64,000 nucleotides of DNA from contig CM066918.1 in assembly GCA_033964015.1 (NCBI GenBank), positions 27,735,387 through 27,799,386 on the forward strand, read 5' to 3'. The position numbers and the translations under genes are program-made. How positions within the stretch are numbered: the stretch's first letter is position 1; each line of letters begins with the position of its first letter. Under the pieces are notes generated by a model that was given only the letters and a program-made list of their open reading frames with translations, did no database searches and was not told the DNA's origin. The stretch is from Scolanthus callimorphus (lineage: Eukaryota > Cnidaria > Anthozoa > Actiniaria > Edwardsiidae). This document shows positions 22,401 to 34,197 of the stretch, piece after piece.

Positions 22401-25400
22401 TATGATTAATTGAACGTTTGTTCCTCGTGAGCTGAAAAGTACAGACTGCCGGTCTAATCATGAGCCGTTCCTAATGCCAATGAACTTAAACAATAGAGTT
22501 TCCTTCATTTATATTTACAGTGCCTCCGAAAAGAGGGACGGATATACGTATAATCACTTACCAAGGCTGCTTGGTAGAAGCTCTTCCTCCTTATCAGGAC
22601 GTTTCCTTTTTGTCTTCTTTCTTTTGCCACCAATTGGACCCGCGTAACGCTTTTCAAATCCATAGACTGAAAGTCTCTCCTGAAAGTACAACCAATTTTT
22701 GTCACTTTTAACACTAGATGTCTCTATGTGTCTCTTTAGGTGTCTCTAAGGTGTCCAAAGAAAACTCTCCCAAGTTATGGCTTTATGACTCTTCACAGCA
22801 ATGCGGCGATTGCTTGTAGATTGATCTGTATATTTCTGTATTTATGTTATCGAGAAACAGAGCTCGAAATTAATTGTTCCTAAAATTATTTAATAATGTG
22901 GCTAAACCTCAAGAAATATCTACAAACCTAAACTACATTTAACGACTAACTGATATTTTTTAGTTGCAAAGGGGAAAATGATATTTTCTTGATTTACCCG
23001 ATTTACCTTGCGTGTGCCAACTTACTTCCAGTGGTAGTAATAACGCCTGCCTTGCTTGTTCTGTCGCTTTGTCCAGCTGACTTTTGTAGCTCTTTTTTCG
23101 CATTACCACCTGGATGATTTGACAAGACACCGTCAATCACCATGTATTGCTAATGTTTTTAAAAACTGTCGTCCGAACTGCCTGTCTATTATCACTGGAG
23201 ACGTAATTTTATTTTTGCTTTGTTATTATTAGCTTCAGCAAAATGCCTGGGACGATAGTCAAATTTGGCTACCCTCAGGCAGGTCTATTTCGAGCTCTTT
23301 CCCCAAAGAAGTTTCTAGAAGTCTCTTCTCAACTCCCCATAACTGCCGCAACACTTACTGCACTTTTTCATAACTCTGCGCCAACTAACAAACCGCGGTT
23401 TGGCTTCCGTCAATCACTGAGTGAACAGCTCTGTGATTTCACGCAGACTTTGAGAGGTTTTGCCAAGCTTCAAAACCAAATTTTCCATCATAAAATGCAA
23501 ACGAAACTCAGAAAAAAATCCATGCGCCTGTCGTAAAAGGTTTGATGGACGGAAGGCAAAACGCAGTTTGTCGTTCGGAGGTAAAGTGGGAGTTCGGAGA
23601 GTTATAAAAGTCGCATTAAACCCAAAGAATATGAAGCATTATACTTAAGTCGTGACGTGCATTAGTTAAGACTTACCTGTCCCATGTCCTCCGGCTCGTC
23701 GTCTGCGCTGAACTCGCGGACGCTGTAGTTAGTCACCCATGCACGGGACACATCCTTGTCAAAGAACACCACATGATAACTGACCTGTGATAATAGTTGG
23801 GTAAGTTTTTATTTTTTAATAATTGTATTTTTAATAATGATAATGTTTCCAATGTATTAAGGACATAGCACTTGATATTAAGAAATAAAAGTACTTTCCG
23901 TGTGCTCTCTGCTTTCTTACCACACGAGGGGGATGTTGGGAGAACTGATCAAAAGTCTTTCAAGTTTTATCAGTTCGACCAACATTCCCCGAGTGTTTGT
24001 AAGAAACCAGAGAGCACGCAGAAAGTATTTTTATTGCTTTTAGAAAATAACATACCGTGCGCGACAGCGTTGCGTGACAATCGTGTTTCTCAGGTCTCTT
24101 ACAAACACGCTTTTTAACCAATCAGAATGCGCACATTCACAATAACATAGATGTTATTTTCTAATTATTATTATTATCATGCTGCATGATATTTTTAGCA
24201 TGAAATAAGATAAATTATGTTGTCCCATTTATGTACTTACAGGCACTCTTTCGCCAGCTTTAGTTTCATAGTAGCATCCATAATCCGGGTCATCTTCCAT
24301 CAATGCCGGCCACCTGTGGGTCAGCATAAAGACACTGATGAACTTTTTATACTTGCTAGGTAAATACTGGTGAAAGATGCAATATTTTAGTGAAAAGTGT
24401 ATCAGTTTTCCTGCACATAGCCTCATACACAGCTACTTGCATTGTCGCTCGTCTCATTTTCTCCCCGCAAAAAGTGAAATGAGCGACACGGATGCGGCTG
24501 CATAGGATGCTGTCCCGCACAGGTGTACACACAAAAAGAGTACTAATTATAACATAGCCAATAGGACACACACTGCAGTCGCTGGACGGCTCTGGTCCGT
24601 GGTCACTAAATGTGGACACCACAACTTCTGCATCAGGCTTTCAGGGGCAAGGAATCCGCTGCAAAGTTTCAAGAATTACTTGAAAACTGGCTGAGATATG
24701 AATTTTCAAAACTTTGTATTCTAGCTTATTCATTTACAAGAAATGAATGGGCAAATACGTCAAGTCGAGGCTGGACTGGCATCGATGCCCGTCCACCCTC
24801 GTTTCAATGTATTTTCCCATGCATTTCTTGTAAATGAAGAAGCCAGAATACGAAGTTTTGAAAATTCATATCTGAGCAAGTATTCAAGCAATCTTCACCA
24901 AACTTTTATATATCATTAATCAATATTGCATGATAAAGGCCTATTTAAATATTTTCTTTCATAACGCAATGCAGGCATTGGATAAGCAATGCTACAAACT
25001 CTCTTGGATTGTGCCATAGTTTATAGAGTACGATAGTTATGAAACCTTACACAATGTTATTGTACCATCTCTTATGTAGTTCCCTTTTTCAGAGGAATTC
25101 TTTTGTTTGTTCACTGTCACGGAATTAAAATCCAGCTAGTAAGATGCTGTGTGCACACAGATAATTCAGGGTTCCCACGTTTTCAGGCTTTCAAAATTCC
25201 AGAACTTTCAAGGACTTTTTAAAGGACTTTGACAAACTTGAATGACCTTTCATGTAGTGAAAAATGTGGATTTTCACGCATTGAGTATCCTTTTGTTTCA
25301 AAGATAGCACATTGATAGTTTTTATTCAGGTTCCTTTATTTACAATATACACACTCAACATCTTGCAAATTCTTTCTTCAGGAAAATATTTCCATGCCTT

Positions 25401-28400
25401 TTAATGACTTCATAGGTTTTTGTAAAAATTCCATGACTTTCCAAGCCTGGAAAAGGGCATTGGGCAATTCCAGAAAATAAGGGTACCCTCCCCACGGGCG
25501 GCACTAGTTTTTGACCCCCCCATGCATCCATAATTTCCAAAATGGTTTACCCCCCATGCATATAGAATTCCGGGCAGGTTAAAGAAATCCAGCTTCGAAA
25601 ACCCCCGCTTGCAATCAGAATTCCGAGTTCTTAAACCCCCCCATCCCATCGGAATTTCCAAATGCCGCCCGTGGGGGGTACCTTTATTTTCTGGAATTGC
25701 CCATTTTTAAAATCCATGACTTTCCAGGTTTTCAAGGACCCATGGGAACCCTGCATGTTGTATGTTAGATGAGTACATAACAAAAGTTTGTGTACTGTCG
25801 ATGTCACTCTTGACACCCAGCCTACGTAATTGTAGGCATCCTTTGTAGTTTCCTGAGCTTCCTAACCATTCCACTATTAACTATGGATTATGTATATAAT
25901 ATTGCCTACCATGGATACCCAGCTAGTCTGGCCCAAACAATAGCGCCTGCAGGATAGGGCGAATAGACGACATCAAAGTCTTCATCTTGACTATCGAAGG
26001 CCTCTTGGGATGCGACACAGCTATTATAGAGATCATCTAACCAAAACATTGAGGAACAGGATTTCATTATGGTTTACAGTTTCTCAAAAAAAAATAGAAC
26101 AAGGCCCGTGGAGAGGGAGTGGAGCTTCAGCATCCCATTTCAGTACAAGGAACCTCTTTAAAATATCTTATTTTCTTCAGTGTACCGTTCTTTCAGAAAA
26201 TCCCTAAAAAAATACCAGATTGCCTATTTAAAGGGAGGCTGTCACGCAACTGTGCAGTTGTTCTGCGCATCTTAAAACAAAGAAGTATTGTCCCGTAATG
26301 ATGGCCAGCGAAGGCTGAAAACCATGAAAACAATCCGTTTCAATCTCGCTAATTCTCGATCCATCTGACCAAATGTTTACGTTTTACATATTCTTCAACA
26401 GTTATCTGATAGGATGGTATAAATAGTTTTGCTCAGTGATCGTTCCTGGAGCATGCGCGTATCGTGACAGCCTCCCTTTAACAAATGCGACCTACCATCC
26501 AAATGTATGGAGTATACTTCCCTATATTTAAATAAAAATTCAATTTATTTACCTGTATTCATTCGGCAAACCCATTTCTCAGGGATGTCTATAGGATCCA
26601 CTTTACCCTTCAAGAACCGCCACTTGCCACAGTCAGGCTTGCTACATTGTACCCAGGACCCCACTTTTGCATCATTTGGCTTCTCGGAGCTCTAACAACA
26701 ATAACAACAATGTAATTTCACCATTGTTCTTTGAGCTGAGAGTACTGCAACTTTCATATTTCTGTGAATTCTCCAGCAACCACAGTTTAGCTTTTATCAT
26801 TCAAATAGCTGAGCAACCCTGAAAATTTTGAGAAATGTTTGAGTGGTTTGAAATTGTCAAGTACTTGTTAAGGGTGGTACCAACATGTAGTGGTTTCTAT
26901 GCAAGACACACAAAAAAAATACCAAGAATTCAAAGTACAATCAAAGAGATCTTATAATGAGAGCAATACCATGGCGGAAAAATTACTGTATTACTATTAG
27001 TAGACCTTAAAGGTCTGTAAGTTCAGGTACTCAAGCTCCATGATATATAGATTCCATGTATATTTTATATAGTTGCTCACCTCTGGAACAGAAACTGGAA
27101 ATTTTCTAACTTTCTTTGGAGTTGTGGCTTTCCGTTTCTGTTTTATTGAGTTCTGACTATTTTCACTTGATGCCTGGGAGTCATTCATATCCTATAAAAA
27201 AGCAGTGAATAAACTTTTATTAGTGTTTGCCTATGGTGTCATGGGGAGTGGGGAGTGGGGTGTGGTTGCCCTTCCACTAAAGAAACAGGTGCTCCCCACC
27301 CCCAAATGGCACTATCTCTATGTGAGCTGTGGTTCAGGTGTGTATTAACGGCTCTGACAAACCAGAAGTGCCAGTTTATATTATTAATTAGAAAAATAAT
27401 TTGGAAAGCATTTTAGCTTTTTTGTTGTTCAAGTGTCAAACTTTGACAATGCACTCCCCTTCACCATCCCCTAGAGGGTCATCATTATTTAGGGGCTAAA
27501 GTTGCAGACCATAGTATCAGTCAGAGGTTTATGCATAATTTTTGTAACATTTTTAGGGTTTCATAGACCATTTTATCAGAGGTTTATTTTGCTATGGCTG
27601 TTTAATAAAGCCAATACATGAAATTACTTTGGGCTAAGATTTTGTCCAACCACTTCTTTTTTGGTACCCTTAACTTGAAGGGGTCAATTCATTTCTTTCA
27701 AAAAGCATCCCTACAATTGAAATTGGATTACTCCTCCCCCCGACCAACATTAGCAATTGTACTTACAGATGGCTTAGGCTGGCTATTTTCAGAAGTAGTA
27801 GAAGGAACACACTGTGATGCTTCACTTTTTTGTGTATGAGAAACTTCTGAAATCAATCAATTTGTAATATTCAAAACCAAATTTCAGCACACTCATACCC
27901 AGAGCTCTCATGGCTTAAAGAAAACAATAGCTTCTAATGAGAGCTAATAATTGGTGTTATTATCACCTGAGTGTATATTGGGCAATTCCAGAAAATAAAG
28001 GTACCCCCCCCCCCCACGGGCGGCATTGGAAATTCCGATGGGAAGGGGGGGGGGGGTTAAGAGCTCGGAATTCTGATTGCAAGGGGGGGGGTTTTCGAAG
28101 CTGGATTTCTTTAACCTGCCCGGAATTCTATATGCATGGGGGGGGGGGGGGGGGGGGGGTAAACCATTTTCGAAATTCTGGATGTATGGGGGGGTCAAAA
28201 ACTTCCGTGGGAAGGGTACCTTTATTTTCTGGAATTGCCCATTACCTGTTTGGTCTTCTTCTAAAGAGTTCTGAGAGAGTTCAGGGTATAATTCAGGCAC
28301 AGGCTCTCCAAAGCTTTCAACTTCTGTCTGCAATGTGTCCAAGCACTGGTCACTTGTTAGGTGCTCTTCTAAGATTTTGTTTGTATTCTTTATAAGAAGA

Positions 28401-29106
28401 AAAAATGATCATACTAATAAAATAAAACAAAAGCAACAACAATATAGTACACGTGAATTCAAGAATAGCATTTCGAGAATAGCAATTGCTTGCATGCTCC
28501 CTACCAACTTTTTCTTGCCCCTTTTCTCCGTTGTAACTGTCTTTTCAGCTGAAGTTTGTTTTGCCCTCTTATTTAGTGCCAGCTCTAAAGAAAAACATAT
28601 GAACAATAGGTGAACCTAATAAAAAACCAGGGGACTGCTTGGAGAAATAAAATATTCAAACCTAAAATGTGCTGGTTTAATTTAGGAAAGGTGAGAAGCC
28701 TACCAAAGCAGCGAACGCATTTTCGACTTCCTATGAAATCCTAGTCGATATTTTTGCCTTGGCTGTGGAAATTCCACTAGAAAATCTGTAAGTTCTCTTC
28801 ATCAGCCTTAGAATTTAGGAGTAAACTAGTGAAAATAAACCGATGCAAAAAATTATAAATAACTTTAGGTTAGCGAGATCGTGCTGTCTTTCTCACGTTT
28901 CAAAGATTTTTAAGCTTAAGTTACATGCTCACAAACGCATGAGCACATTTTTCCATTCATTTTCTTATAAATGTCTGCTCAAACTTTTAACATGTCAACA
29001 AACAGAGATTATCATTAATATGAATAAATGAATAGGGTTTCTTACCTTTTAAAGCGTTCCCGAGTTCGTTTTTTTGGCTTACGGAAGAGGACAACACGGT
29101 CGCCAT
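19441..29106 (-). CDS. ZCWPW1-like: ZCWPW1-like histone-methylation reader (CW and PWWP domains), 14 exons
   Basis: In vertebrates ZCWPW1 reads H3K4me3 through its CW finger and H3K36me3 through PWWP, and helps repair PRDM9-directed meiotic breaks. Exons (minus): 29046-29106 (ATG), 28505-28584, 28246-28387, 27767-27846, 27081-27191, 26553-26691, 25910-26036, 24241-24313, 23677-23784, 23026-23109, 22562-22679, 21719-22009, 20061-20965, 19441-19637. All junctions are GT/AG and in phase. Exon 6 holds the CW finger (GSWVQCSKPDCGKWRF..PEKWVCRMNT), continuing into exon 7 (DDLYNSC); exons 7-9 form PWWP (GAIVWARLAGYPW/WPALM, then VSYHVVFFDKDVSRAW). Exons 10-11 match the conserved helix after PWWP (EERLSVYGFEKRY). 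Exons 12-13 are Lys/Ser-rich and exon 14 has a short coiled coil. One base is missing near 20813-20816 (a run of four T), shifting the frame in exon 13; corrected length is about 838 aa. Upstream of the CW finger there is only low-complexity sequence. ZCWPW2 is the other vertebrate relative; length and the extended tail favour ZCWPW1. Confidence 0.9.
19769..19888. repeat. Dispersed repeat with poly-C tract, copy 2
   Basis: It shares caagttttcatacattttca and actaaactcagc with 14773-14906, and also ends in a C run (19850-19861). It lies in the last intron of the ZCWPW1-like gene. Confidence 0.65.
21071..21291. repeat. TIR element, 'gaccccgttcacac' ends
   Basis: gaccccgttcacacgagacc is inverted at the right end as ggtctcttgtgaacggggtc. 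Inside are further inverted blocks (ggtacaattctggtgcggta against accgtaccagaattgtacc). It lies in an intron of the ZCWPW1-like gene. Confidence 0.8.
23883..24035. repeat. Long inverted repeat in ZCWPW1-like intron
   Basis: aataaaagtactttccgtgt and gctctctg on the left are matched by cagagagcacgcagaaagta with tttttatt on the right. The arms extend inward through the pairs tttcttac/gtaagaaa and cgagggggatgttgg/ccaacattccccgag. Almost the entire 150 bp can fold. Confidence 0.75.
24656..24908. repeat. Long-TIR element related to 42430-42690
   Basis: Left arm includes gagatatgaattttcaaaac and right arm gttttgaaaattcatatctg; 'catttacaagaaatg'/'catttcttgtaaatg' pairs further in. The words caagaattacttgaaaactg and caatcttcaccaaact recur at 42450-42680. 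It lies in the ZCWPW1-like intron before the PWWP start. Confidence 0.7.
25167..25753. repeat. TIR element, 'cagggttccca' ends, with nested MITE
   Basis: cagggttcccacgttttcag at the left and tgggaaccctg at the right are inverted, as are inner words such as tttcaaggactt/ccatgactttccag. The TGGGCAATTCC element at 25461-25703 is nested inside it, so this element is older. Both lie in one intron of the ZCWPW1-like gene. Confidence 0.7.
25461..25703. repeat. TGGGCAATTCC MITE, copy 1
   Basis: tgggcaattccagaaaataa with ggtaccctcc on the left is inverted as ggtacctttattttctgg + aattgccca on the right. The interior (gcatatagaattccgggcag, aaagaaatccagcttcgaaa) is found in reverse orientation in the copy at 27979-28241. 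Confidence 0.85.
26228..26481. repeat. piggyBac-like MITE (TTAA flanks), copy 1
   Basis: TTAA is followed by agggaggctgtcacg and, at the other end, cgtgacagcctccct is followed by TTAA. The inner words ttatctgataggatgg and ggccagcgaaggct recur, inverted, in the element at 39274-39743. It lies in an intron of the ZCWPW1-like gene. Confidence 0.8.
27979..28241. repeat. TGGGCAATTCC MITE, copy 2, abutting a splice donor
   Basis: The ends and core match 25461-25703 in reverse orientation, with long G runs (about 20 G near 28138-28159). On the gene strand its last base lies four bases past the exon boundary: exon 28246-28387 ends, then GTAA, then TGGGCAATTCC. Confidence 0.85.
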
Positions 29107-29824
29107 TTTTCACTTGAACCAAATCAAACTGAACTTTCCCGCCATTTTGAAAAATGCGCTCAAAAAAGGAATATCACGTGACATGAATCAACCAATCTCA
29201 GCTCTCCCAGCTATACCAGCCACAGGGAGCTCACGCTTTGTTGTTCCGCCCATGAACTGAACGGCGTGAGCGCGCGATGGCGTTTGTGATCTTGAATTCA
29301 TAATTAGGGGCGCAACGGTCGCCACAGGGGGATGACTGCACAACATGTACGCTAGATTAAATATGTATAATGCTTAAAGATACAATCGACCTTATATTAC
29401 TCATAATCCTGCATTTGATAGCAATATCATTATCTAGCATAATATCATTGTCTTTCTATAAAGACTCTGAATAGAACGAAGCAATGTGTATAAATTAACT
29501 CTAATAGAACGAAGCAATGTGTATGAAGACTACAAGCGCTCCTGTCTCCTTCCTCTCCCCATTCCCACCGACCCCAACCAGAATGCAGGAAAGACTTGCC
29601 CAAAATGTAGAAAAGTAAACGAAGTACCAGAGCCTATGAAAGAGCGCCTTCTCAGGCGTGAGCCGGTGCTGCACAATAATTACTATTAAAATTAGGTTCT
29701 CCTCAAATTTAAAATTTACTTCTAAATCAAACATGATCTGACTGAGCGCACACCTTGATGCTGGAAACCGCTGCAGCGTGTTGTGTACCCAGTATAGATA
29801 GCCCAAATACATCGCAACGTGTTT

Positions 29825-30872
29825 GAATACCCCATAACACCTTATTGATATTGTATTGATACCCCATAGATACCTTGCCATGTATGAGATGCCTTACCCG
29901 TATGCGTACCCCTTAGACACCTTACCATGTATAGATACCCCATAGACACCTTACCCTGTATAGATACCGCATAGACACCTTACCCTGTGTAGATACCCCA
30001 TAGACACCTTACCCTGTGTAGATACCATAGACACCTTACCCTGTGTAGATACCCCATAGATAGCTTACCCTGTGTAGATACCCCATAGACACCTTACCCT
30101 GTGTAGATACCCATAGACAGCTTACTCTGTGTAAATACCCCATAGACACCTTACCCTGTGTTGATACCACATAGACACCTTACCCTGTATAGATACCTCA
30201 TAGACACATTACCCGTGTATAGATACCTCATAGACACCTTACCCTGTATAGATACCCCATAGACACCTTACCCTGTATAGATACCCCATAGACACCTTAC
30301 CCTGTGTAGATACCCCATAGACACCTTACCCTGTGTAGATACCCATAGACACCTTACCCTGTATAGATACCCATAGACACCTTACCCTGTGTAGATACCA
30401 CATAGACACCTTACCCTGTATAGATACCCATAGACAGCTTACTCTGTGTAAATACCCCATAGACACCTTACCCTGTGTAGATACCCCATAGACACCTTAC
30501 CCTGTGTAGATACCCCATAGACACCTTACCCTGTGTAGATACCCCATAGACACCTTACCCTGTGTAGATACCACATGACACCTTACCCTGTATAGATACC
30601 TCATAGACACATTACCCGTGTATAGATACCTCATAGACACCTTACCCTGTATAGATACCCCATAGACACCTTACCCTGCGTAGATACCCCATAGACACCT
30701 TACCCGTGTATAGATACCCCATAGACACCTTACCCTGTGTAGATACCCCATAGACACCTTACCCGTGTATAGATACCTCCTAGACACCTTAGCCTGTGTA
30801 GATACCCCACAGACACCCTGTGTAGATACCCCATAGACACCTTACCCTGTATATTGATACCGCATAGACACC
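29825..30872. repeat. Minisatellite, about 29-bp unit, about 35 copies
   Basis: The unit reads tagataccccatagacacc followed by ttaccctgtg, with variants (tagatacctcatag, atacccgtgtatag, a 28-bp form with 'taccatag'). Copies are most diverged at the left end (29825-29920) and most uniform in the middle. Blocks of several variants recur in the same order (for example cagcttactctgtgtaaat near 30118 and near 30435), suggesting multi-unit duplication. No reading frame is implied. Confidence 0.95.
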
Positions 30873-31998
30873 TGGAAATATATACATTGTGTAAATCATG
30901 CGCGAAAAATGGTTGGCCTTTGGCTCATCCGGGATTATCGGATTTCCGCTGTGATATCATTTTGCGGTGCACGTTTTCTTCTCGGTTCACCATCAAATCG
31001 CACACGAAGCGACAGATTGGTCATGTTGCATTCCACACGTTCCTTCATTGAACCTACACATTCTTTATTATTGTATTTATATACATTTTCATAAATTTTG
31101 ACTGCTCCACTTTATATTTTGACATATCTTCCTGTACCAAACGAATGTTTCTATTTATTACGAAAATGTTTAAGTTCCTGGCATTCAATCGGATTTTTAT
31201 TAATGAAGATCCTGTTAGAACGATAATTTACATCTTTCATCTGTTGTAATACAACCTGCAGCTTCGTGAAGAAAGAAAATACAACGAAGGGCTATGAAAC
31301 GGCGGAGACGTCAGCAAAACACTAGCTCCACGGCTCACCCTTTGGTTGCTATTGTTCGATTTTTTTTATTAAAAATTCCATCCCTCTGTCCAAGAGCCCG
31401 GCAAGGAAAAAAAGCCATGATTTAAGCTTCTTATGATCATTTTTGAGAACTCTTTTGGGCAACTTGTTTACACCCACATAGAGGCATATTTGGTTAAAAA
31501 GATGTAACGGAAATGTTATTATTACTTGTGAATGTTACAAGCATTGAAGTAGCCAATCCCTCCATCTGACCTTTCCTATTTCAGTATTTGTCATTTTAGC
31601 TCGAAGTTTATCGAGACGAGCACAAACAAGACCTTGTCTCGTTGCGTTCTATCATGATGCTGTTAATCAACCTGTTGACGGAATCAATATTCCTGCTTTT
31701 TTTTCACTGTTGATAGAACGAAAACAGTAATAAAGAATATGTCTAAAATTCATTCACTGTTCCTGTGGTTTGCAATTAGAGGCGTTCTACATTATCCCGT
31801 AAAAAAACATCAATTTAAATATTATAGTCAATATAGACCATCGGTGACAGTTTCGGGATGTGTCGTTAGGCAAATAGTTCGCCAAGACCTGTCAATAGAG
31901 GCAACAGTCTTTTCATTTCCCATTAGTGTCACTGAATACGTTACGTGAGTCGATCCTACTCTCTGATCAACTGTGTGAACACCGCACGTCTCACATTC
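30873..31998. other. Intergenic, no gene seen
   Basis: AT-rich. A fragment at about 31270-31345 (acgaagggct..gacgtcagcaaaacac) is a relative of the dispersed repeat at 5835-5880. Nothing else is supported. Confidence 0.4.
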
Positions 31999-32463
31999 TT
32001 AAAGTTCCGTGTCCTCTAGCACTAAAACCCTTATAGTGCAGCCATTTAGTTTGTATTCTCGTACAGTTAAAGTGTCCTGTTCCCGCAGGATCCTATCCAG
32101 GACATGTAAAACGCTAGATTTCTCCGCCTCGAGGACGTTTCTCGGTACATGACTGCCAGTACTGGCTCTCCTGAGCCGTGGACTCTCCTTTTCATTGTCC
32201 CGTATAAGTCTTGGGCCTGGTGTTAAACTCCCAGGTGTCGGATCTAGGGGTCTAAAACCGCCTATATCCAGACCCACATAATCTCTATGCACTGTGCTTA
32301 ACTTTGAGCCAACTGCCTGTTGAAATTCCTTGAAATTCAAATGTTTCCTTTTCTTGCCGATGGGCGACTTCATCTCTCGCGACGAAATGCTGTTTTGGCT
32401 GCCCAACGGACTCCTTTGTTGCCCTTGAAGTCCTTTCTGAATCATTATCAATGCTATCTGCAT
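31999..32463 (-). CDS. Hypothetical protein or terminal exon, 154 codons, unassigned
   Basis: An open frame ending TAA. The last 40 residues look protein-like (SSVLHVLDRILREQDTLTV.. then VLVLEDTEL). The C-terminal TEL fits a class I PDZ-binding tail, which is weak evidence by itself. A middle part is Pro/Ser/Arg-rich with an LRRAST motif that would suit a basophilic kinase. Over the first 170 bases an overlapping frame (32285-32506, minus) has equally plausible acidic composition, so a frameshift may divide one original coding sequence. No domain is recognised, and the true start is uncertain. Confidence 0.35.
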   Translation of the reverse strand: MQIALIMIQKGLQGQQRSPLGSQNSISSREMKSPIGKKRKHLNFKEFQQAVGSKLSTVHRDYVGLDIGGFRPLDPTPGSLTPGPRLIRDNEKESPRLRRASTGSHVPRNVLEAEKSSVLHVLDRILREQDTLTVREYKLNGCTIRVLVLEDTEL

Positions 32464-33056
32464 CTAGATTTGAACACGCTGCTACAATTTTTTGTTGATA
32501 AAGCAAGTCAGAGGTTTAAGAATCACCGCTGTTTTCCTGTGATCGATTTCCGTCCTATCGCTAGCCCCGAAATGCCTCTCAGATTCTGCTGATTCGTGTT
32601 AGCTTCTCGCTGAAGCTACACTGATAACTTATTCTGCATGTTTAGTACATGCTAACAGCATGTCATCAGATTTTCGAAATATGAACCAAGGCGTGCTATA
32701 TACTGTTTCCCGTGTTTTTGACCCTAGGTAATCCGTTGTTTTGCATTTTTGTGCGATAAATATCTCTTTGAACTTTGTCAGTTGTATTCTTATCTTTTTT
32801 GGCCGCTAACCAAAGTTACGGCTATCTCGAGATTAATAATGGAAAATGCAGAAACTCCATTCCCAAATCGATATACATTTCCTTCACTGCATTGGCTATT
32901 GACTTACTCGTGTTTAGAAAAACGCCCTATTTTGTATTTCTTGAAATGACCTACGCTCCTCGATGATAACCTCACCAAGAACTTGCTGAAAGTTGGAAGC
33001 CTCTACGTCACACGTAAACTATAGTAGTTCAACTTCGGTTACTGAACTTTTACAAG

Positions 33057-33340
33057 CGTCGAGTCGGCGCCCGGGGGTACTTCCCATATATTATTACTGG
33101 GCCGGGGATGATCTGATGAACAGGGTAGGGTTTTTGAGCTTTTCAAGGGTATCAATTTTTAAATTTCCGAGTTTCATGTCACAAAGGCATTCATTTTCCG
33201 ATATTTCGTGCTTTCTGTCAGTAAAGGGCAGCGTACGAAAATTTGCGGGTTTTTTTTGTCATAAAAACAGGGTCACTTTTTGCGAGTTAGAGCGGAATCC
33301 CCCTACATAGTTTTGGGTCGAGTACCCCCGGAAGTCGACA
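33057..33340. repeat. Dispersed repeat with 'gggggtac' / 'gtaccccc' ends
   Basis: cgcccgggggtacttcccat opens the segment and gagtacccccggaagtcga closes it. Ends of this kind are common on coral-type dispersed repeats. The interior is AT-rich with 'aacagggt' words. Confidence 0.55.
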
Positions 33341-33579
33341 GCGCTTTTTTCAGTGAAGTACCTGCCTTTTTAAATCGTTATTAGGGTTTGGTTCAAGAAT
33401 AGATTCCTAAAGTTTAACGGCTTTCCACCGGTGGCTAAAGAGAGAGGGTTAACCGGAAGGAGAAATTTGGCGCTGAGAGAATTTTTCTTCCGCTTGTTAA
33501 TGCTTTCCCTAATTGGGCGTCGTACTGTGAGATTGAGCACGGACGCGATTTGTAGCAAATCAGTCTTGCCATAACTTGC

Positions 33580-33798
33580 ATTCTCGAACCCAGAGCTCCC
33601 CGGCTCGTCACCTCGCGGGGGAGGCTCTGGTGACAGCCACTGACGCAAGCGCGAGATTTAATACAGAACCGCTGAGAGAAAGACCTTTCAGCGCATGCTC
33701 CAACGCTCAAAACCAACCAATCAGCGATGGCCCTCAAATGGATGTCCCCATAGCCTCCCCTGCGAGCAGACGAGCTGGGGAGCTCTGGGTACGAGAAT
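33580..33798. repeat. 219-bp hAT-like MITE, copy B
   Basis: Same length and ends as 4268-4486 but inverted inside (tgacgcaagcgcgagattta, cagcgcatgctccaacgctc). The flanks show taacttg on both sides (33572-33578 and 33802-33808), consistent with a 7-8 bp target duplication. Confidence 0.88.
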
Positions 33799-34197
33799 GA
33801 TTAACTTGATTCTGGGCAAACAGAGGGTGCGCACAATTGGTAACCACATCAGGGGAAACATTTCAAAGTTGTGGCAAAAAATTTATATGAGGATATAGAA
33901 TGATTGTCGCAGTGTGCACAACGTTGATCAAGGTTTTACCAAGAGTTGTTTGTTTGAGTTGATGCTATTGCGTATTTGTTTTTCTAGTACCCTTTTACGT
34001 GAAAAAGTTAAACAAATTGTCTCTTTAAGTCTTCTTTCATAAGATTATAATTTTAGGTGTATATATGAGCGTATCTATAACCTCTGCATGCACTGTTTAT
34101 TTCAAATTTGCCTTATAAATGCTAATGTGACAGACATTTTAATTTGGAATCGTATACAAAATTGTATATAGATTTAAGCCCAAATAAGTGGCACATC

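Noticed and set aside
27937..28395. 152-codon plus-strand frame rich in Gly
   Set aside because: Arises from G runs of a MITE and from the antisense of a ZCWPW1-like exon.
29486..29689. 67-codon frame with a CPKCRK motif near the ZCWPW1-like 5' end
   Set aside because: Begins in a duplicated aatagaacgaagcaatgtgt word and has only one Cys pair; not enough for a zinc-binding call.
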